Source: an uncultured Alphaproteobacteria bacterium (lineage in GTDB: Bacteria; Pseudomonadota; Alphaproteobacteria; RF32; CAG-239). Taken from it: a stretch of 64,000 bases of DNA. The first letter of the stretch is position 1, and each line of letters opens with the position of its first letter. The translations under genes were made by a program, and so were the position numbers. Shown here in pieces: positions 29,731 to 40,239 of the stretch. The notes below the pieces were generated by a model. That model had not been told where the DNA came from, searched no databases, and saw nothing but the letters and a program-made list of their open reading frames with translations. The stretch lies in assembly GCA_944393725.1 (NCBI GenBank), contig CALYBC010000009.1, forward strand, positions 146,099 to 210,098, read 5' to 3'.

Positions 29731-29807
29731 CGGGACTTAGCTCAGCCTGGTAGAGCGCTTGCTTTGGGAGCAAGATGTCGTTGGTTCGAATCCAATAGTC
29801 CCGACCA
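29731..29807 (+). tRNA. tRNA-Pro (UGG)
   Basis: A 77-nt cloverleaf: acceptor CGGGACT pairs with AGTCCCG, D-arm with AGCTCAGCCTGGTAGAGC, anticodon loop TTTGGGA giving anticodon UGG, T-arm with GGTTCGAATCC, and an encoded CCA at 29805-29807. Confidence 0.97.
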
Positions 29808-29977
29808 AAGTTTGAAGTAAAAAATAATTATTTGTACTATTGGATGAGAACCAACGGGCGTTGGTTCGACTACAAGGAATAGGCGAGACGCGGGTATCGC
29901 CGATTTTGTTTTTTATAAAAACAAAAATTCCGCAGAGGCAACTTTAGTAATCCAATAGTCCCGACCAAAGTTTGAAG
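29789..29977 (+). repeat. Duplicated tRNA-Pro 3' end with palindromic filler
   Basis: A perfect 29-bp direct repeat occurs at 29789-29817 (the T-arm/acceptor end and the bases after it) and 29949-29977. Between them, 29837-29856 is an inverted copy of the T-arm (18 of 20 bases match), 29848-29865 forms a palindrome (AACCAACG GG CGTTGGTT), and 29913-29937 contains an imperfect T-rich/A-rich hairpin. The layout is that of an attachment-site duplication or a small palindromic repeat inserted at the tRNA. No gene is seen in 29808-30030. Confidence 0.8.
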
Positions 29978-30030
29978 AAGAGTTTTACTTTATTGGTGAG
30001 ACTCTTATTTTTGTATGAAGGGTGTAGTAA

Positions 30031-30348
30031 TTGAAAGTTTTTCAGAGAAAAAAAGAAGATTTTATCTGCTCTAATTGTGGAGCAAAAGTTAAAGGCAACG
30101 GATATACCAATCATTGTCCGGAGTGCTTATATTCAAAGCATGTAGATATTAATCCGGGTGATAGGGCTTGCGAATGCGGGGGATTGATGGAGCCGGTGGA
30201 TGTGGAACTAAAGGACGGAAAGTATGTGTTGTTGCATCGGTGCTTAAAATGCGGATTTGAACGTAAAAATAAAATATCTCCCGAAGATAATTTTGATAAA
30301 GTAATTGCGTTAGTAAAAGAAAAAACTCAGAGATTGAAACATAATTAA
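30031..30348 (+). CDS. RNHCP domain protein
   Basis: A 105-residue zinc-ribbon protein starting at TTG 30031 (AAGGGTG at 30018-30024). It contains CSNCGAKV, TNHCPECLYSKHVD, CECGG and HRCLKCGF, the CxxC pairs of the RNHCP family, named for its conserved RNHCP-like motif (here TNHCP). Probably a nucleic-acid or ribosome-associated protein; the role is not established. A single-gene unit ending in its own terminator. Confidence 0.8.
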   Translation: MKVFQRKKEDFICSNCGAKVKGNGYTNHCPECLYSKHVDINPGDRACECGGLMEPVDVELKDGKYVLLHRCLKCGFERKNKISPEDNFDKVIALVKEKTQRLKHN

Positions 30349-30375
30349 AAAAGCCGTCTTTAGTGACGGCTTTTT
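30347..30375. terminator. Bidirectional terminator
   Basis: AAAAAGCCGTC ... GACGGCTTTTT stem-loop between convergent genes (RNHCP gene and CNNM gene). Confidence 0.9.
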
Positions 30376-30379
30376 AATG

Positions 30380-31408
30380 CTAAAGGCTTATTCCCTTTTG
30401 TTTGCAACGATTGTTCCATTTTAGTTTGGCATAAACCTGCATATCGGTGATGGTGTCTGTTTCGTCGACAATTTCTTTGCCAAGAATGGTCTCAATGATA
30501 TCCTCAAGGGTTATAATACCAATCCAGTTGCCGAGTTGGTCAACAACCATTGCCATATGATTGTGGTCTTCTATCATGGCCGAAAGGACATCTTGTAAAC
30601 GAGCCTCGGGGAGAAACGAACGCATTTCTCGGGCGTATTTGTCAACTTTATCATCATCTTTGGCTTTGTATGAGCTTGATTTATGAATATACCCTTTGAA
30701 TAACTTTTTCTTTTCGTCAACCAGCGGAAATCTTGAGAAAGGGGTGGTAGATAAAAATTTATCAAAATCTTTAATTTTGGTCCCCGGTGCAACGGTATGC
30801 ACAACGGTGCGAGGCGTCATAACATCACGCAAATCTACCTGTTTGAGGTTTAGGGTGTTGATAATAATTTTGTATTCAATATCATCAACGATTTTGGAAG
30901 CCTGTCCCATTTTGGCGAGGGCTTTTATTTCTTCTTTGATGTTAGAACAATCATCATTGGTGGTAAACCATCGCGTAATTAATGTCGAAAGCCAGATAAA
31001 CGGCTTCATAATCCAAATCATACCGATAAGTGTCGGCACCATAATCGGAACTAAATTTTTCCAATATTTGGCACCGATAGATTTTGGTAATATTTCAGAG
31101 GTGGTCAGAATTAAAAAAGTCATGATACCACTGGCCCAACCAACATAAGCTTGTCCATAAAGAGAGGCCACTTGTGCACCAACTCCGGTAGCACCGACAG
31201 TGTGAGCTATGGTATTTAATGATAAAATAGCAGCCAAGGGCTCATCAATATTTTCTTTTAGGTGAGAAACTTTTTTAAATAAAGTGGGATTTTTATCTTC
31301 CATCTGAGCAATATAACTCGGAACAATGGAAAGTAGGGCGGCTTCCAACACCGAACACAAGAATGAAACCGCTATTGCCACAATGGCAAAAGTTAATAAA
31401 ATAAACAT
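30380..31408 (-). CDS. CNNM/hemolysin C-family protein, short form
   Basis: A 342-residue membrane protein: DUF21/CNNM domain (about 1-165, with at least three membrane helices) and a pair of CBS domains (about 190-330, beginning VMTPRTVVHTV and ending IIGIITLEDIIETILGKEI-like). The CorC_HlyC C-terminal domain found in longer relatives is missing. Such proteins are implicated in Mg2+/Co2+ transport. It ends near the shared terminator at 30347 and starts about 190 bases from the divergent 31598 gene. Confidence 0.85.
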   Translation of the reverse strand: MFILLTFAIVAIAVSFLCSVLEAALLSIVPSYIAQMEDKNPTLFKKVSHLKENIDEPLAAILSLNTIAHTVGATGVGAQVASLYGQAYVGWASGIMTFLILTTSEILPKSIGAKYWKNLVPIMVPTLIGMIWIMKPFIWLSTLITRWFTTNDDCSNIKEEIKALAKMGQASKIVDDIEYKIIINTLNLKQVDLRDVMTPRTVVHTVAPGTKIKDFDKFLSTTPFSRFPLVDEKKKLFKGYIHKSSSYKAKDDDKVDKYAREMRSFLPEARLQDVLSAMIEDHNHMAMVVDQLGNWIGIITLEDIIETILGKEIVDETDTITDMQVYAKLKWNNRCKQKGISL

Positions 31409-31530
31409 ATTATCCTTATTAATTGTTAATGTTGTTTCTTTAATAACAGCTTTTTTTACAAAAATAAAGCATAAATATCTATAATTGTTATATTTGTTGA
31501 TGAATTTGTTACACTTTTGTTACAAAATCC

Positions 31531-31559
31531 TTGTGTTAAGATAAGTAATGTGTTACAAT
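31531..31559 (+). promoter_or_regulatory. Candidate sigma-70-type promoter for 31598
   Basis: TTGTGT, 17-base spacer, TACAAT at 31554-31559, about 39 bases before the ATG. Fits consensus spacing; not tested. Confidence 0.45.
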
Positions 31560-31597
31560 ACATTTATTAGGATAAACCTTCATTATAGGAGGGTATT

Positions 31598-31963
31598 ATG
31601 ATGAAAAATATTAAGTCGCAAGGGCTTAAATTTCTTGAAGAAATGCAAAAGCCGATTACTTCTAAAGAGCAAATATTTGAGGCTTTGTTTGAGGCTTGCG
31701 GTGTAGGCGATGATTTGAATACCAAACATGTGTTCTTTCAGGAGGTAATTATAAGGTTTAATGCTTCTAAGGCAGTTGCGGTGATAGCCAATCATTTGCC
31801 TTATGAAAATGAAAGCCATTATGTTGATGTCGCTCTTAACACATACATTAAGGCCGGTTTTGATATGCGAGATTTTGATAAGGATCTGCAGAAATATAAG
31901 GAAAAATTCTGGTTTTTATATCCGCATTTGGTTGCAAAGCAAGATTTGTATGCCAATGCTTAA
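31598..31963 (+). CDS. Hypothetical protein of about 121 residues
   Basis: A soluble, helical-looking 121-residue protein with a perfect AGGAGGG at 31587-31593 and a good promoter upstream and strong terminator downstream, so it is a real single-gene unit and probably well expressed. It has one conserved-looking Cys (EACGVGDD) and many aromatic and charged residues near the C terminus. No family is recognised. Confidence 0.75.
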   Translation: MMKNIKSQGLKFLEEMQKPITSKEQIFEALFEACGVGDDLNTKHVFFQEVIIRFNASKAVAVIANHLPYENESHYVDVALNTYIKAGFDMRDFDKDLQKYKEKFWFLYPHLVAKQDLYANA

Positions 31964-31970
31964 AACAAGA

Positions 31971-32014
31971 CGAATTCCCGCTTTTTCTCTCCTTTTGAGC
32001 GGGAATTCGCTTTT
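31971..32014. terminator. Terminator between convergent genes
   Basis: CGAATTCCCGCT at 31971-31982 pairs with AGCGGGAATTCG at 31998-32009, then TTTTT. Serves the 31598 gene and probably the leftward TPR-methyltransferase gene. Confidence 0.88.
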
Positions 32015-33768
32015 TAAAAAGCTTCAAATATAATTCCGTTTACCGGGATGTGATTTTCATAACGCAAAACCTGTTCGTGCAACCTTACGCTATTGTAATT
32101 ATTTGACTGTAGCAGATTTTTTATATAATTGGGATTGTGCTTAAATCTTCCGTTCTTTTGAATTTGGTATTGCGGAATGTTATTATCCGTTTCAACGCTA
32201 AAAATGACTTTTTTACCATTGCAAAGCTTGATGAATTCTTCTAAATCACCAAAATAAACGAGAACATCAGCGGCAATTATTAAATCAAAATCTTTTCGGC
32301 TCTTCAAAAAATCACAAATATCTGATTTTATCAGTTCATTATAAACATTTTTCGTTGCCGCTTGTTTTAACATCTGTGATGAAATATCTACTCCTATTAT
32401 ATAATTCGAAATAGTTTTAACAGCTTTACCGATAAGCCCCGAACCACACCCAAAATCCACAATACGACCTTGAAAATCTCCGATAATTCTTCTAATAGCC
32501 AGCGGAGTTGAATACTCCAAATTTTGCATAACCAGTTCGTAATTATCAGCAAAATTGTCAAAAAGCTTTTCATTATAAACTTTATTATCGACAAAGTTGT
32601 CTCCTTTCATAATAGCTCGCAAATGTTGGGCATAAATACTGTCAGGATATGATTTTACCCAATTATTTGCTATTTCCAGAGCTTTATCTTCATCTTGACG
32701 CGAAAGCAGAATGATACATTCGGTAATATTTAAGGAAATTGCCGTTTGTGTGCTGTCAAGTTGTAGGGCATTAAAGAAAAGGCCTAAGGCTTCTTCATAT
32801 TCTCCCATATCTTTTAATATCAACCCTATGTTATTACATACTTCGGCTGATTTTGGGTTTATTATAACAGCTTTACGGTACTCTTCAAGAGCTTCCGATA
32901 ATCTTTTTTGCCTATACATCATCTCGGCATAATTGTTATGCAGGGCAAATTCATTCGGTATTATCTCGGCCAATTTTCGGTAGCGAATTTCTGCTTCGTT
33001 AAAATTATTCTCTTGGCTTAGTATGTTGGCTAAATGAAATTTAGCTTGAGTATTATTGTCGTTGAGAAATTCGGCTTTTATAAACGCTGATTTGGCTTTC
33101 TCTGTTTGGTGCCAAGCTTCGTAAATCAGACCTTTTAAGGTGAGAATACTGTCATAATTAGAAGATATGCTATAAGCCTTTTCAATATATTCAATAGCTT
33201 GATTATACTCGCGGTTGTTGTATGAAAGCCACGATAAATCATACCAAACAAGGGCATTGTCGGGATATTGTTGAGCTAAATAGGTTAATTGTTTTTTTGC
33301 TTTTTCAGGATTATCTATGCGGTAACTGTTGGCTCTGTTTATTATGGCCTCAATATAATCAGGCTTTATAGACAGCACCTTATCCCAATACTCGCGGGCT
33401 GTCTCCAAATTACCTAAAATTTCATGTATATTAGCTATTTCATCGTAGGTTTCTTTGACTTCCGGAGCCAGTTTCAGTACTTTGGCATAATTTTGCAGGG
33501 CTTCGGTATATTTTTGCTGTAATTTTTGCGAAAAAGCTAAGTTGTAGTAATAACCGGCATTTTCTTTTCCGTTACGAATGGCCGCAGAAAAATAGGAGCA
33601 GGCCTCGTCATGATAACCTTTATTCTGAGCTATCAGACCAAGCATATTTAATACATCAGAATTATCGGGAGAGGCTTCTAAAATTTGCCTTAGATTGTTT
33701 TCGGCAGAGCCGAAATCTCCATTATCAAACTGCCTTAAAGCCTCAACAAATAAATCATTGTAAGACAT
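32014..33768 (-). CDS. TPR-repeat SAM-dependent methyltransferase
   Basis: A 584-residue protein. Residues 1 to about 390 are about ten tetratricopeptide repeats (for example GDFGSAENNLRQILEASPDN). The C-terminal part (about 410-584) is a class I methyltransferase with motif I VDFGCGSGLIG and VDISS as the SAM acidic site. Proteins of this layout occur in Alphaproteobacteria with little functional data. It may modify a protein or lipid partner recruited by the TPR domain. Stands alone, leftward, from rpsD. Confidence 0.85.
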   Translation of the reverse strand: MSYNDLFVEALRQFDNGDFGSAENNLRQILEASPDNSDVLNMLGLIAQNKGYHDEACSYFSAAIRNGKENAGYYYNLAFSQKLQQKYTEALQNYAKVLKLAPEVKETYDEIANIHEILGNLETAREYWDKVLSIKPDYIEAIINRANSYRIDNPEKAKKQLTYLAQQYPDNALVWYDLSWLSYNNREYNQAIEYIEKAYSISSNYDSILTLKGLIYEAWHQTEKAKSAFIKAEFLNDNNTQAKFHLANILSQENNFNEAEIRYRKLAEIIPNEFALHNNYAEMMYRQKRLSEALEEYRKAVIINPKSAEVCNNIGLILKDMGEYEEALGLFFNALQLDSTQTAISLNITECIILLSRQDEDKALEIANNWVKSYPDSIYAQHLRAIMKGDNFVDNKVYNEKLFDNFADNYELVMQNLEYSTPLAIRRIIGDFQGRIVDFGCGSGLIGKAVKTISNYIIGVDISSQMLKQAATKNVYNELIKSDICDFLKSRKDFDLIIAADVLVYFGDLEEFIKLCNGKKVIFSVETDNNIPQYQIQKNGRFKHNPNYIKNLLQSNNYNSVRLHEQVLRYENHIPVNGIIFEAF

Positions 33769-33987
33769 ATTTCCACCTTTATTGCCACTTATATTATGCC
33801 TTATATCAGATTAATCTGAAAAATCCAGAAAAATTATAAAAAATGCTTGATTTTGATAAAAGATTGGTATACATTGCCATCACTTCCGAGAAGGCAGATT
33901 GCTGAAAATGCAGTCTCGTTCGGCTTGAAATATGAGTGCGGACTATCGGGACAATAATCGTAATTAATAAATGTAAGGTGTATAATA

Positions 33988-34599
33988 ATGAAAAGTATCG
34001 TTTCTGCTAAAAAGAAAAAAGAAAGACAATACGGCGTAATTTGGGGCGCTCCCAACAGTTCCGTCGCTAAGAGAGAATATGCTCCCGGTCAACATGGTCA
34101 AAGAAGAAAAAAACCAACTGATTATGGTGAGCAACTTTCCGCAAAACAAAAATTGAAAACATATTATGGTAATGTTTCGGAAAAACAGTTTCATAAGTAC
34201 TATGTAGAGGCTGTTCGTCGTTCTGGCGATGCCGCCGAAAACTTGATCGGTATCTTGGAATCTCGCTTGGACAATATAGTTTATAAGGCTAAGTTCGTTC
34301 CGACTATCTTTGCCGCTCGTCAGTTTGTTAACCATGGCCATGTTACCGTTAACGGCAAAAAAGTTAACATCCCTTCTTACATGCTTAAGGCTGGCGATGT
34401 AGTTGAAGTAAGAGAAAAATCTAAGCAGTTGCCTATAGTTGTTGCTGCCTTGGAGTCTTCTTCTCGTGATGTTCCGGCTTATGTTGAATTGGATGCTAAA
34501 AAAGCTGTTGCTAAATATGCTTTCGTGCCTAAGTTTGAAGATATTCCTTATGCTTCGCTTATGGAACCGAATTTGGTTATCGAATTCTACTCAAGATAA
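33988..34599 (+). CDS. rpsD: Small ribosomal subunit protein uS4
   Basis: A 203-residue protein of the 30S subunit that nucleates 16S rRNA folding. It has the S4 RNA-binding domain ([37 protein letters not shown]) at about 90-160. It is a stand-alone gene, as in Alphaproteobacteria, with its own terminator. The 219-bp gap before it includes a likely promoter (TATACA near 33868) and a leader with partial self-complementarity, which could be the site of autoregulation; that is not shown. Confidence 0.96.
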   Translation: MKSIVSAKKKKERQYGVIWGAPNSSVAKREYAPGQHGQRRKKPTDYGEQLSAKQKLKTYYGNVSEKQFHKYYVEAVRRSGDAAENLIGILESRLDNIVYKAKFVPTIFAARQFVNHGHVTVNGKKVNIPSYMLKAGDVVEVREKSKQLPIVVAALESSSRDVPAYVELDAKKAVAKYAFVPKFEDIPYASLMEPNLVIEFYSR

Positions 34600-34618
34600 T
34601 AGAATTTATCCAATTTAT

Positions 34619-34656
34619 AAAATCCTCAGAAGTTGTGCAAACTCTGAGGATTTTTG
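34619..34656 (+). terminator. Terminator after rpsD
   Basis: AAATCCTCAGA and TCTGAGGATTT pair around GTTGTGCAAAC-type loop, followed by TTGTTTT. Confidence 0.88.
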
Positions 34657-34727
34657 TTTTAAATATGTAATTTATCGTTTATCATCGCAACTAGCTGAAA
34701 GTTTTGATTGAAAATAAGGATTGTGAT

Positions 34728-37550
34728 ATGGATGATATTCTTCTCGATGACCCTCGTAGAGCCTCGGCAAAAAGAGTTTTAGAAGCTCAAAAACAAGAAA
34801 AATTAAAACCCAGAAGAACTTTTGGTCAATATCTTTTTGATTTAATAGTGAACACTGTGGCTTGTTTCGTTTTGCTCGCCATCAATTTTACTCTGTTCGC
34901 AAATTCGGGAAATTATAATATATTCGGTGCTTCAGCGATCTTAAATCAAGAAGTTATTCTTATATATGCAGCCTTATTATTTGTAAGTTTTGCCATAACT
35001 TTTGTGCTGTCTTTTTCAAAAAACTTGCAAAATGCTTTACCGGCAATTATTGCCGCATTATTCGTAATTGCCGTAATAAATCAGTTTGCTACCTTTGAAA
35101 AACATTCTACTTTACTGTTATTGCTGGGTAATTTTTTTAGTGAAAGCACTAATAATCTACTCTATGAGTATTCTTTTGAAATTATCGGAATCGCTGTATT
35201 CTTAATGGCTTTTCTGCTGATTACTTTCTTAAAAAGAGCATATAGATTATATCTGGTGTTGGCATTGTGTGCCGCTTTGGCTTGGATTGTTAGTGAAGCT
35301 TATTTTAATACTTCACAAACTTATTTTAAAACAACAGCTTCGGCTCCGGCTTTGAGAGCACAAAACAGCGGAAAAACATTATTGTTTTTATCGTTTAATA
35401 ATATGACTTCGCCCAATAATTTACGGAGATTGGCCGGTGATGACGGCAAAAATGTCGAAATGTACAAAACATTCAACAATATGTTAGGAGTATTAGCTCA
35501 AAATGGTTTTGTGTTATACCCCAATGCTTTGTTGCCGGTTGTCGAACATCCTTTTTATAATTTGGTAAAATTATACAATCCTAATGAAAATAAAGATCCG
35601 TCGGCTTTTATTCAAAATGTGGCTTTACAAGATGATTATTTGGACTTTACCAGCTTGCAGTACGATAAAATGAGAATGAAAAAAAGTTCTCTTTATGAAC
35701 TGCTGCGTAAGAAAAATTATAACATCAATGTATATCAAACCAGAGAACTGGATACTTGTTATGTCGATAATAAACTTGCAGTAGTGTCTTGTAAGGATAA
35801 AATAAATTATCCTTTTGCGCTTAATGACAATAACTTTAAATTGGCAGACAAAACATTGTTGCTGGCTACACAATGGTTGGAATCTACAGGCTTTGTCAGT
35901 TCACTGAATGTACCACTAAAGTTTTTGTCGTATATTTTGCCGGTGAAACCTTTGGCCGTAAAGCCAAATGAAGTATATGCCGTAAATGCATTCAGAGTCT
36001 TTGATCAAATTGCCGATGATATGGATCGTAAAAAAGGAAATCAAGCCTATTTTGCAGTTATAGATTTGCCATCGGATAATTTTGTTTATGATGAGTTTTG
36101 TCAATTCAAAAAAGTAGAAGATTGGGTCGGCGAAAAGGGAGAAACATTTGCAGATACTTCTTTAACAAATAAACAAAAGGCTTATGCTAATCAGCTTAAC
36201 TGCGTAATCGGTTCTTTGGAGTATTTGTTACGCAGGTTAGATAAAAGCGGACAAATAGGTGCTACGACCATAGTATTGGCCGGTTTGGATAATCCGCAAG
36301 AATTATTGCCTAAAGAAATTGAGTATTATCCGAAATTACAGGCGGAAAGACAAACTTTGTTGGCGGTAAAGCCAGAAGAAAATTATAAGTTTTCGGCAGA
36401 TTACAGCGTTTGTAAAGCAGATGAAATATTAAATTCACACTTTTTCTCCGGAAAATGCAAGGAATTTTCCGATCTGGAAACTACAGATAAGAATTTGGAA
36501 AAGATTAGAGAAGAAATAAATCAGCAAAAATTTGATGCTTCAACACTGGCAAAAGCAAAAGATAACTTTAATGAGTGGTTTAAGTCTTGGGTGGCCAACA
36601 ATCAAAATGGAAATAATTTTGATTATCAAGCCATTAACTCATTAAATGATAATAATGTGGCAACATTTAAACCTAAATCTCAGATGGTGGTTGAAGATAT
36701 CGTCAATATAGAAACTGAAATATCAGCTGATGAGGTGATAAAATCAGAAGAAGATGTTGCTAAAAAGCAAGGAAATCTTATGCCGACACAAGAACCTGTT
36801 CCGGTCGTCGAAATAACAAAAACACTTGCCGAAACAAGTAATGAAATAACTGATGAAGTGTCAAATCCGGTTGAGAATGTTAATGTTGCGACAAAAAGTG
36901 ATAATGTAGTTACACCTGATGCTCCATCTGTGGATGAGAGCATTACTGACACAAAAATTAAGGAAACAGTAAATCAAATTGCAGACGAGCCTATAGAAAA
37001 TAAAATGTCGGAAGCTGTTGAAGGTATTGAGGAGAAAGCCTCGACTCAACCTGATGAGGATATAGTTGAAAAAACTCAAGCCGTTGAAGATGTCAAAGCA
37101 ACAGAAGTGGTGCCGGAAACTTTGTTCGATGAGATCCCACAAGCAGAACAACCGCAAGCCTCTGTAAACGTTGATAACGCAAAAATTGAAGTGTTAACGA
37201 AAGACCAAAATGTCGTTGAAACTGTTCCGGTAGCAGCCGATAAAAAAGCGGAGGTTATCTCAACAAAAGAAGATATTATAAATAAAGCAAAACAAGCTTT
37301 TGAAAACAAACAAAAAACGGAGCAACAAAAGAAAGAAGAAATTAGAAAAAAGGTGAAATATTTATCGGATAATATTGAAGAATTGTCAAAAAATCAAGAA
37401 TTTAGACAAGTCTTAGAAGCTCCTGTAGCTCAGGGAAGCAATTTGTCACCGCAAGAATTGAAAAAACAATATCATAAAAATTTAATTGAAGCGGCAGATA
37501 AAGCAAAAAACGACATGAATATAGAAGTAAAAGTCATTGAAAATAAATAA
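34728..37550 (+). CDS. Membrane protein with sulfatase-like periplasmic domain and acidic tail
   Basis: A 940-residue protein. After a basic N terminus come about five membrane helices (35-205), then a long extracytoplasmic region (about 210-610) with the general layout of alkaline-phosphatase-superfamily membrane transferases: LLFLSFNNM near its start, YFAVIDLPSD and a late VLAGLDNP where active enzymes have a metal-binding SDHG. The metal site is therefore altered, so it may be inactive. The last 300 residues are Glu/Val/Thr-rich and low in complexity, ending in a short charged coiled coil. ATG 34728 is preferred (AAGGA 7-8 bases upstream) over TTG 34704. yejE begins 17 bases later. Family call is tentative. 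Confidence 0.55.
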   Translation: MDDILLDDPRRASAKRVLEAQKQEKLKPRRTFGQYLFDLIVNTVACFVLLAINFTLFANSGNYNIFGASAILNQEVILIYAALLFVSFAITFVLSFSKNLQNALPAIIAALFVIAVINQFATFEKHSTLLLLLGNFFSESTNNLLYEYSFEIIGIAVFLMAFLLITFLKRAYRLYLVLALCAALAWIVSEAYFNTSQTYFKTTASAPALRAQNSGKTLLFLSFNNMTSPNNLRRLAGDDGKNVEMYKTFNNMLGVLAQNGFVLYPNALLPVVEHPFYNLVKLYNPNENKDPSAFIQNVALQDDYLDFTSLQYDKMRMKKSSLYELLRKKNYNINVYQTRELDTCYVDNKLAVVSCKDKINYPFALNDNNFKLADKTLLLATQWLESTGFVSSLNVPLKFLSYILPVKPLAVKPNEVYAVNAFRVFDQIADDMDRKKGNQAYFAVIDLPSDNFVYDEFCQFKKVEDWVGEKGETFADTSLTNKQKAYANQLNCVIGSLEYLLRRLDKSGQIGATTIVLAGLDNPQELLPKEIEYYPKLQAERQTLLAVKPEENYKFSADYSVCKADEILNSHFFSGKCKEFSDLETTDKNLEKIREEINQQKFDASTLAKAKDNFNEWFKSWVANNQNGNNFDYQAINSLNDNNVATFKPKSQMVVEDIVNIETEISADEVIKSEEDVAKKQGNLMPTQEPVPVVEITKTLAETSNEITDEVSNPVENVNVATKSDNVVTPDAPSVDESITDTKIKETVNQIADEPIENKMSEAVEGIEEKASTQPDEDIVEKTQAVEDVKATEVVPETLFDEIPQAEQPQASVNVDNAKIEVLTKDQNVVETVPVAADKKAEVISTKEDIINKAKQAFENKQKTEQQKKEEIRKKVKYLSDNIEELSKNQEFRQVLEAPVAQGSNLSPQELKKQYHKNLIEAADKAKNDMNIEVKVIENK

Positions 37551-37567
37551 TTGTTTTGGAGATATTT

Positions 37568-38608
37568 GTGGCAAATCGAGTTAAAACACGGGGTAAATCC
37601 ACAACCAATAGCAAAACTTTGGCTTTTAGAAAAAACAAAAGAGCAACCATATCTTTGTGTATTTTTGCCGTGTTGTTTATTTTGAGCTTGTTAGCAGAAG
37701 TTATTGCTAATGATAAGCCGCTGCTGGTGAAATACAACGGGGATTGGTATTTTCCTTTTTTATTTGAGTATAACGAACAGATTTTCGGCGGAGATTTTCC
37801 AACTGCAACAGATTATCAAGATCCGTTAATTTTTAATAATATCAAAAAAAACGGGGATATGTGGTTTACCATTATTCCTTATTCTTTCAATACGGTAGAT
37901 TATCAAATTGATGTGCCGACGCCATCGGCTCCCGATAAAAAACATTGGTTGGGAACCGATGATGAGGGAAGGGATATCTTAGCTAGAATACTTTATGGCA
38001 TTAGGCTGTCGGTAATTTTTGCTTTTGTACTTACGGCTATATCTTCGTTAATAGGTATCACCATTGGAGCTATTCAGGGGTATTTTGGCGGAAAAACTGA
38101 CATCGTAATTCAAAGATTTATCGAAATTTGGGAAGCATTACCGCAACTTTTTATTTTAATTATTATTGCCAGCGTATTTACGCCCAATTTCTGGATATTG
38201 CTAGCTATTATGCTATTGTTTAGCTGGACATCTTTGGTCGGGGTAGTGAGAGCAGAATTTCTTAGAGTACGCAATTTTGAATTTGTTAAAGCGGCAAAAG
38301 CTTTGGGTGTTAGTGATACAAGAATAATGTTTAAGCATATTTTGCCAAACGCATTGGTCGCGACCATAACTTATATTCCGTTTATTCTTTCCGAAGCGAT
38401 TGTGGCTTTAACAGCTCTTGATTTTTTAGGCCTCGGCTTGTCTCATGAATATCCGTCGCTTGGCGATTTGGTTAGACAAGGAAAAGACAACCTACAGGCA
38501 CCGTGGATAGGAATATCTATCTTTGTAGTTTTGTCGCTGTTACTCACGATTTTGGTCTTTATAGGCGAGGGAATTCGAGATATGCTTGATACGCGGAGGA
38601 ATAAATAA
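37568..38608 (+). CDS. yejE: Oligopeptide ABC transporter permease, YejE-like
   Basis: A 346-residue inner-membrane permease with the DppC/YejE layout: one N-terminal helix (about 28-45), a periplasmic loop containing [11 protein letters not shown], then five helices and the EAA-loop ([21 protein letters not shown]). GTG 37568 follows a GGAG at 37558-37561. It overlaps the ATPase start (TAATG). YejE works with YejB, YejF and a YejA binding protein in peptide and microcin C-type uptake; YejA and YejB genes are not adjacent here. Confidence 0.85.
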   Translation: MANRVKTRGKSTTNSKTLAFRKNKRATISLCIFAVLFILSLLAEVIANDKPLLVKYNGDWYFPFLFEYNEQIFGGDFPTATDYQDPLIFNNIKKNGDMWFTIIPYSFNTVDYQIDVPTPSAPDKKHWLGTDDEGRDILARILYGIRLSVIFAFVLTAISSLIGITIGAIQGYFGGKTDIVIQRFIEIWEALPQLFILIIIASVFTPNFWILLAIMLLFSWTSLVGVVRAEFLRVRNFEFVKAAKALGVSDTRIMFKHILPNALVATITYIPFILSEAIVALTALDFLGLGLSHEYPSLGDLVRQGKDNLQAPWIGISIFVVLSLLLTILVFIGEGIRDMLDTRRNK

Positions 38609-40239
38609 TGCCTCTGTTGGAAATAAAAAATCTAACCCTTGGCTTCCATACCAACGAAGGAAATAAATATAAGGTCGTAAAAAATGTTTCGTTCAATCTG
38701 GAAAAAGGCGAAATTCTGGGTGTTGTTGGGGAATCAGGTTCGGGTAAATCAATCACCGCTTTATCAATATTAGGATTATTACCGTACCCAAAAGCTTTTC
38801 ATTCACCGGAAAGCTCAATAAAATTTAACGGCATTGAACTTCTGGATAATAAAAATATTCGTGATTTTCGCGGCGGTAAAATCGGCTTTGTATTTCAAGA
38901 ACCGATGTCAAGCCTAAATCCTTTGCATAAAGTAGGGCGCCAAATTGTTGAAAACATTTTAATGCATCAAAGTATCAGCTACAAAAGAGCTAAAGCACAA
39001 GCATTAAGGCTTTTGAAAATTACCGGAATTAAAAATCAGAAAGAAAAATTTGATGCCTATCCTCATGAATTATCAGGAGGTCAACGACAAAGGGTTATGA
39101 TTGCAATGGCTATTGCAAATAAACCGGACATTTTGATTGCTGACGAACCTACAACCGCTCTAGATGTAACAATAGCTGCACAGATACTCGATACTTTAAT
39201 GCAGCTTAAAAAGACCATGGGAATGTCAATTATTTTGATTAGCCATGACTTGAGTGTGATACGCAAGGTTGCAGATAGAGTTTTGGTGATGAAAAGCGGT
39301 AAAATAGTTGAGCAAGGGAGTAGTGATGATATATTTTACCATCCTAAGAATAGTTATACAAAAGCTTTAATATATTCTTCCAATGTCTTGAAAAAATACA
39401 ATAATGTAAAATCAGAATATGCGTGTGATATCAAAAATTTAATTGTTAAATACCCTATTGTTAAAAACTTCTGGGGCAAGGTGACAGAATATTTATTTGC
39501 AGTTAATAATGTGTCTTTGAAGCTAAAAAAAGGAAAGACGCTCGGTGTAGTCGGGGAGTCAGGTTCCGGTAAAACGACATTAGCTATGGCGGTTGCAAAT
39601 CTTGTTAAATATGAAGGAGATGTTTTTATCGGCGGTAACAATATCAAAGAAATACCCAATAAATTATTGCGTAAGAAAGTGCAAATCGTATTTCAAGATC
39701 CGTATAATTCCCTAAACCCTCGAATGACAGTCAGGGAGATTGTAGGCGAGGGGCTGGAAGTACATTTTAAAAACGAAAGTAAATTCAACAAATTAAAACG
39801 GATTAAAAAAGTTCTTTCTGAGGTAGGACTTAAAGGAAATGCGGCTGATAAATATCCACACGAATTTTCCGGCGGACAAAGGCAAAGAATTGCCATCGCT
39901 CGAGCATTGATAGTGGAGCCGGAAATTTTGATATTGGATGAGCCAACATCTGCTCTTGATGTAACAATAGCAGCGCAAATATTAAAACTTTTGCAGAAAA
40001 TTCAAGAAACAAGAGGGATTTCTTATCTGTTTATATCTCATGATATGCGGGCGGTCAGAGCCTTGGCCGATGATATTGCGGTTATGAAAGATGGTAAAGT
40101 TCTGGAAATAAACTCGGCTATTAATATATTTAATCATCCGTTTAATTGTTATACAAAATCTTTAATAAAAGCGGCAAATATCACTAAAGGGAAAAAACAT
40201 GGAAATCGAGCAGTTAATAAAAATCTGCGGCAAAATTAA
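38608..40239 (+). CDS. yejF: Oligopeptide ABC transporter ATPase with two domains, YejF-like
   Basis: A 543-residue ATPase with two fused ABC domains: Walker A GESGSGKS (about 42) and GESGSGKT (about 315), signatures LSGGQRQR and FSGGQRQR, and Walker B with DEPTTALD and DEPTSALD. This is the YejF form. It ends with an overlap of 41 bases with the HD hydrolase gene. It powers the YejE permease; its missing YejB partner must be encoded elsewhere or be dispensable. Confidence 0.9.
   Translation: MPLLEIKNLTLGFHTNEGNKYKVVKNVSFNLEKGEILGVVGESGSGKSITALSILGLLPYPKAFHSPESSIKFNGIELLDNKNIRDFRGGKIGFVFQEPMSSLNPLHKVGRQIVENILMHQSISYKRAKAQALRLLKITGIKNQKEKFDAYPHELSGGQRQRVMIAMAIANKPDILIADEPTTALDVTIAAQILDTLMQLKKTMGMSIILISHDLSVIRKVADRVLVMKSGKIVEQGSSDDIFYHPKNSYTKALIYSSNVLKKYNNVKSEYACDIKNLIVKYPIVKNFWGKVTEYLFAVNNVSLKLKKGKTLGVVGESGSGKTTLAMAVANLVKYEGDVFIGGNNIKEIPNKLLRKKVQIVFQDPYNSLNPRMTVREIVGEGLEVHFKNESKFNKLKRIKKVLSEVGLKGNAADKYPHEFSGGQRQRIAIARALIVEPEILILDEPTSALDVTIAAQILKLLQKIQETRGISYLFISHDMRAVRALADDIAVMKDGKVLEINSAINIFNHPFNCYTKSLIKAANITKGKKHGNRAVNKNLRQN

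Noticed and set aside
33769..33987. Riboswitch or sRNA before rpsD
   Set aside because: Some self-complementarity but no recognisable conserved core; only a leader region can be claimed.
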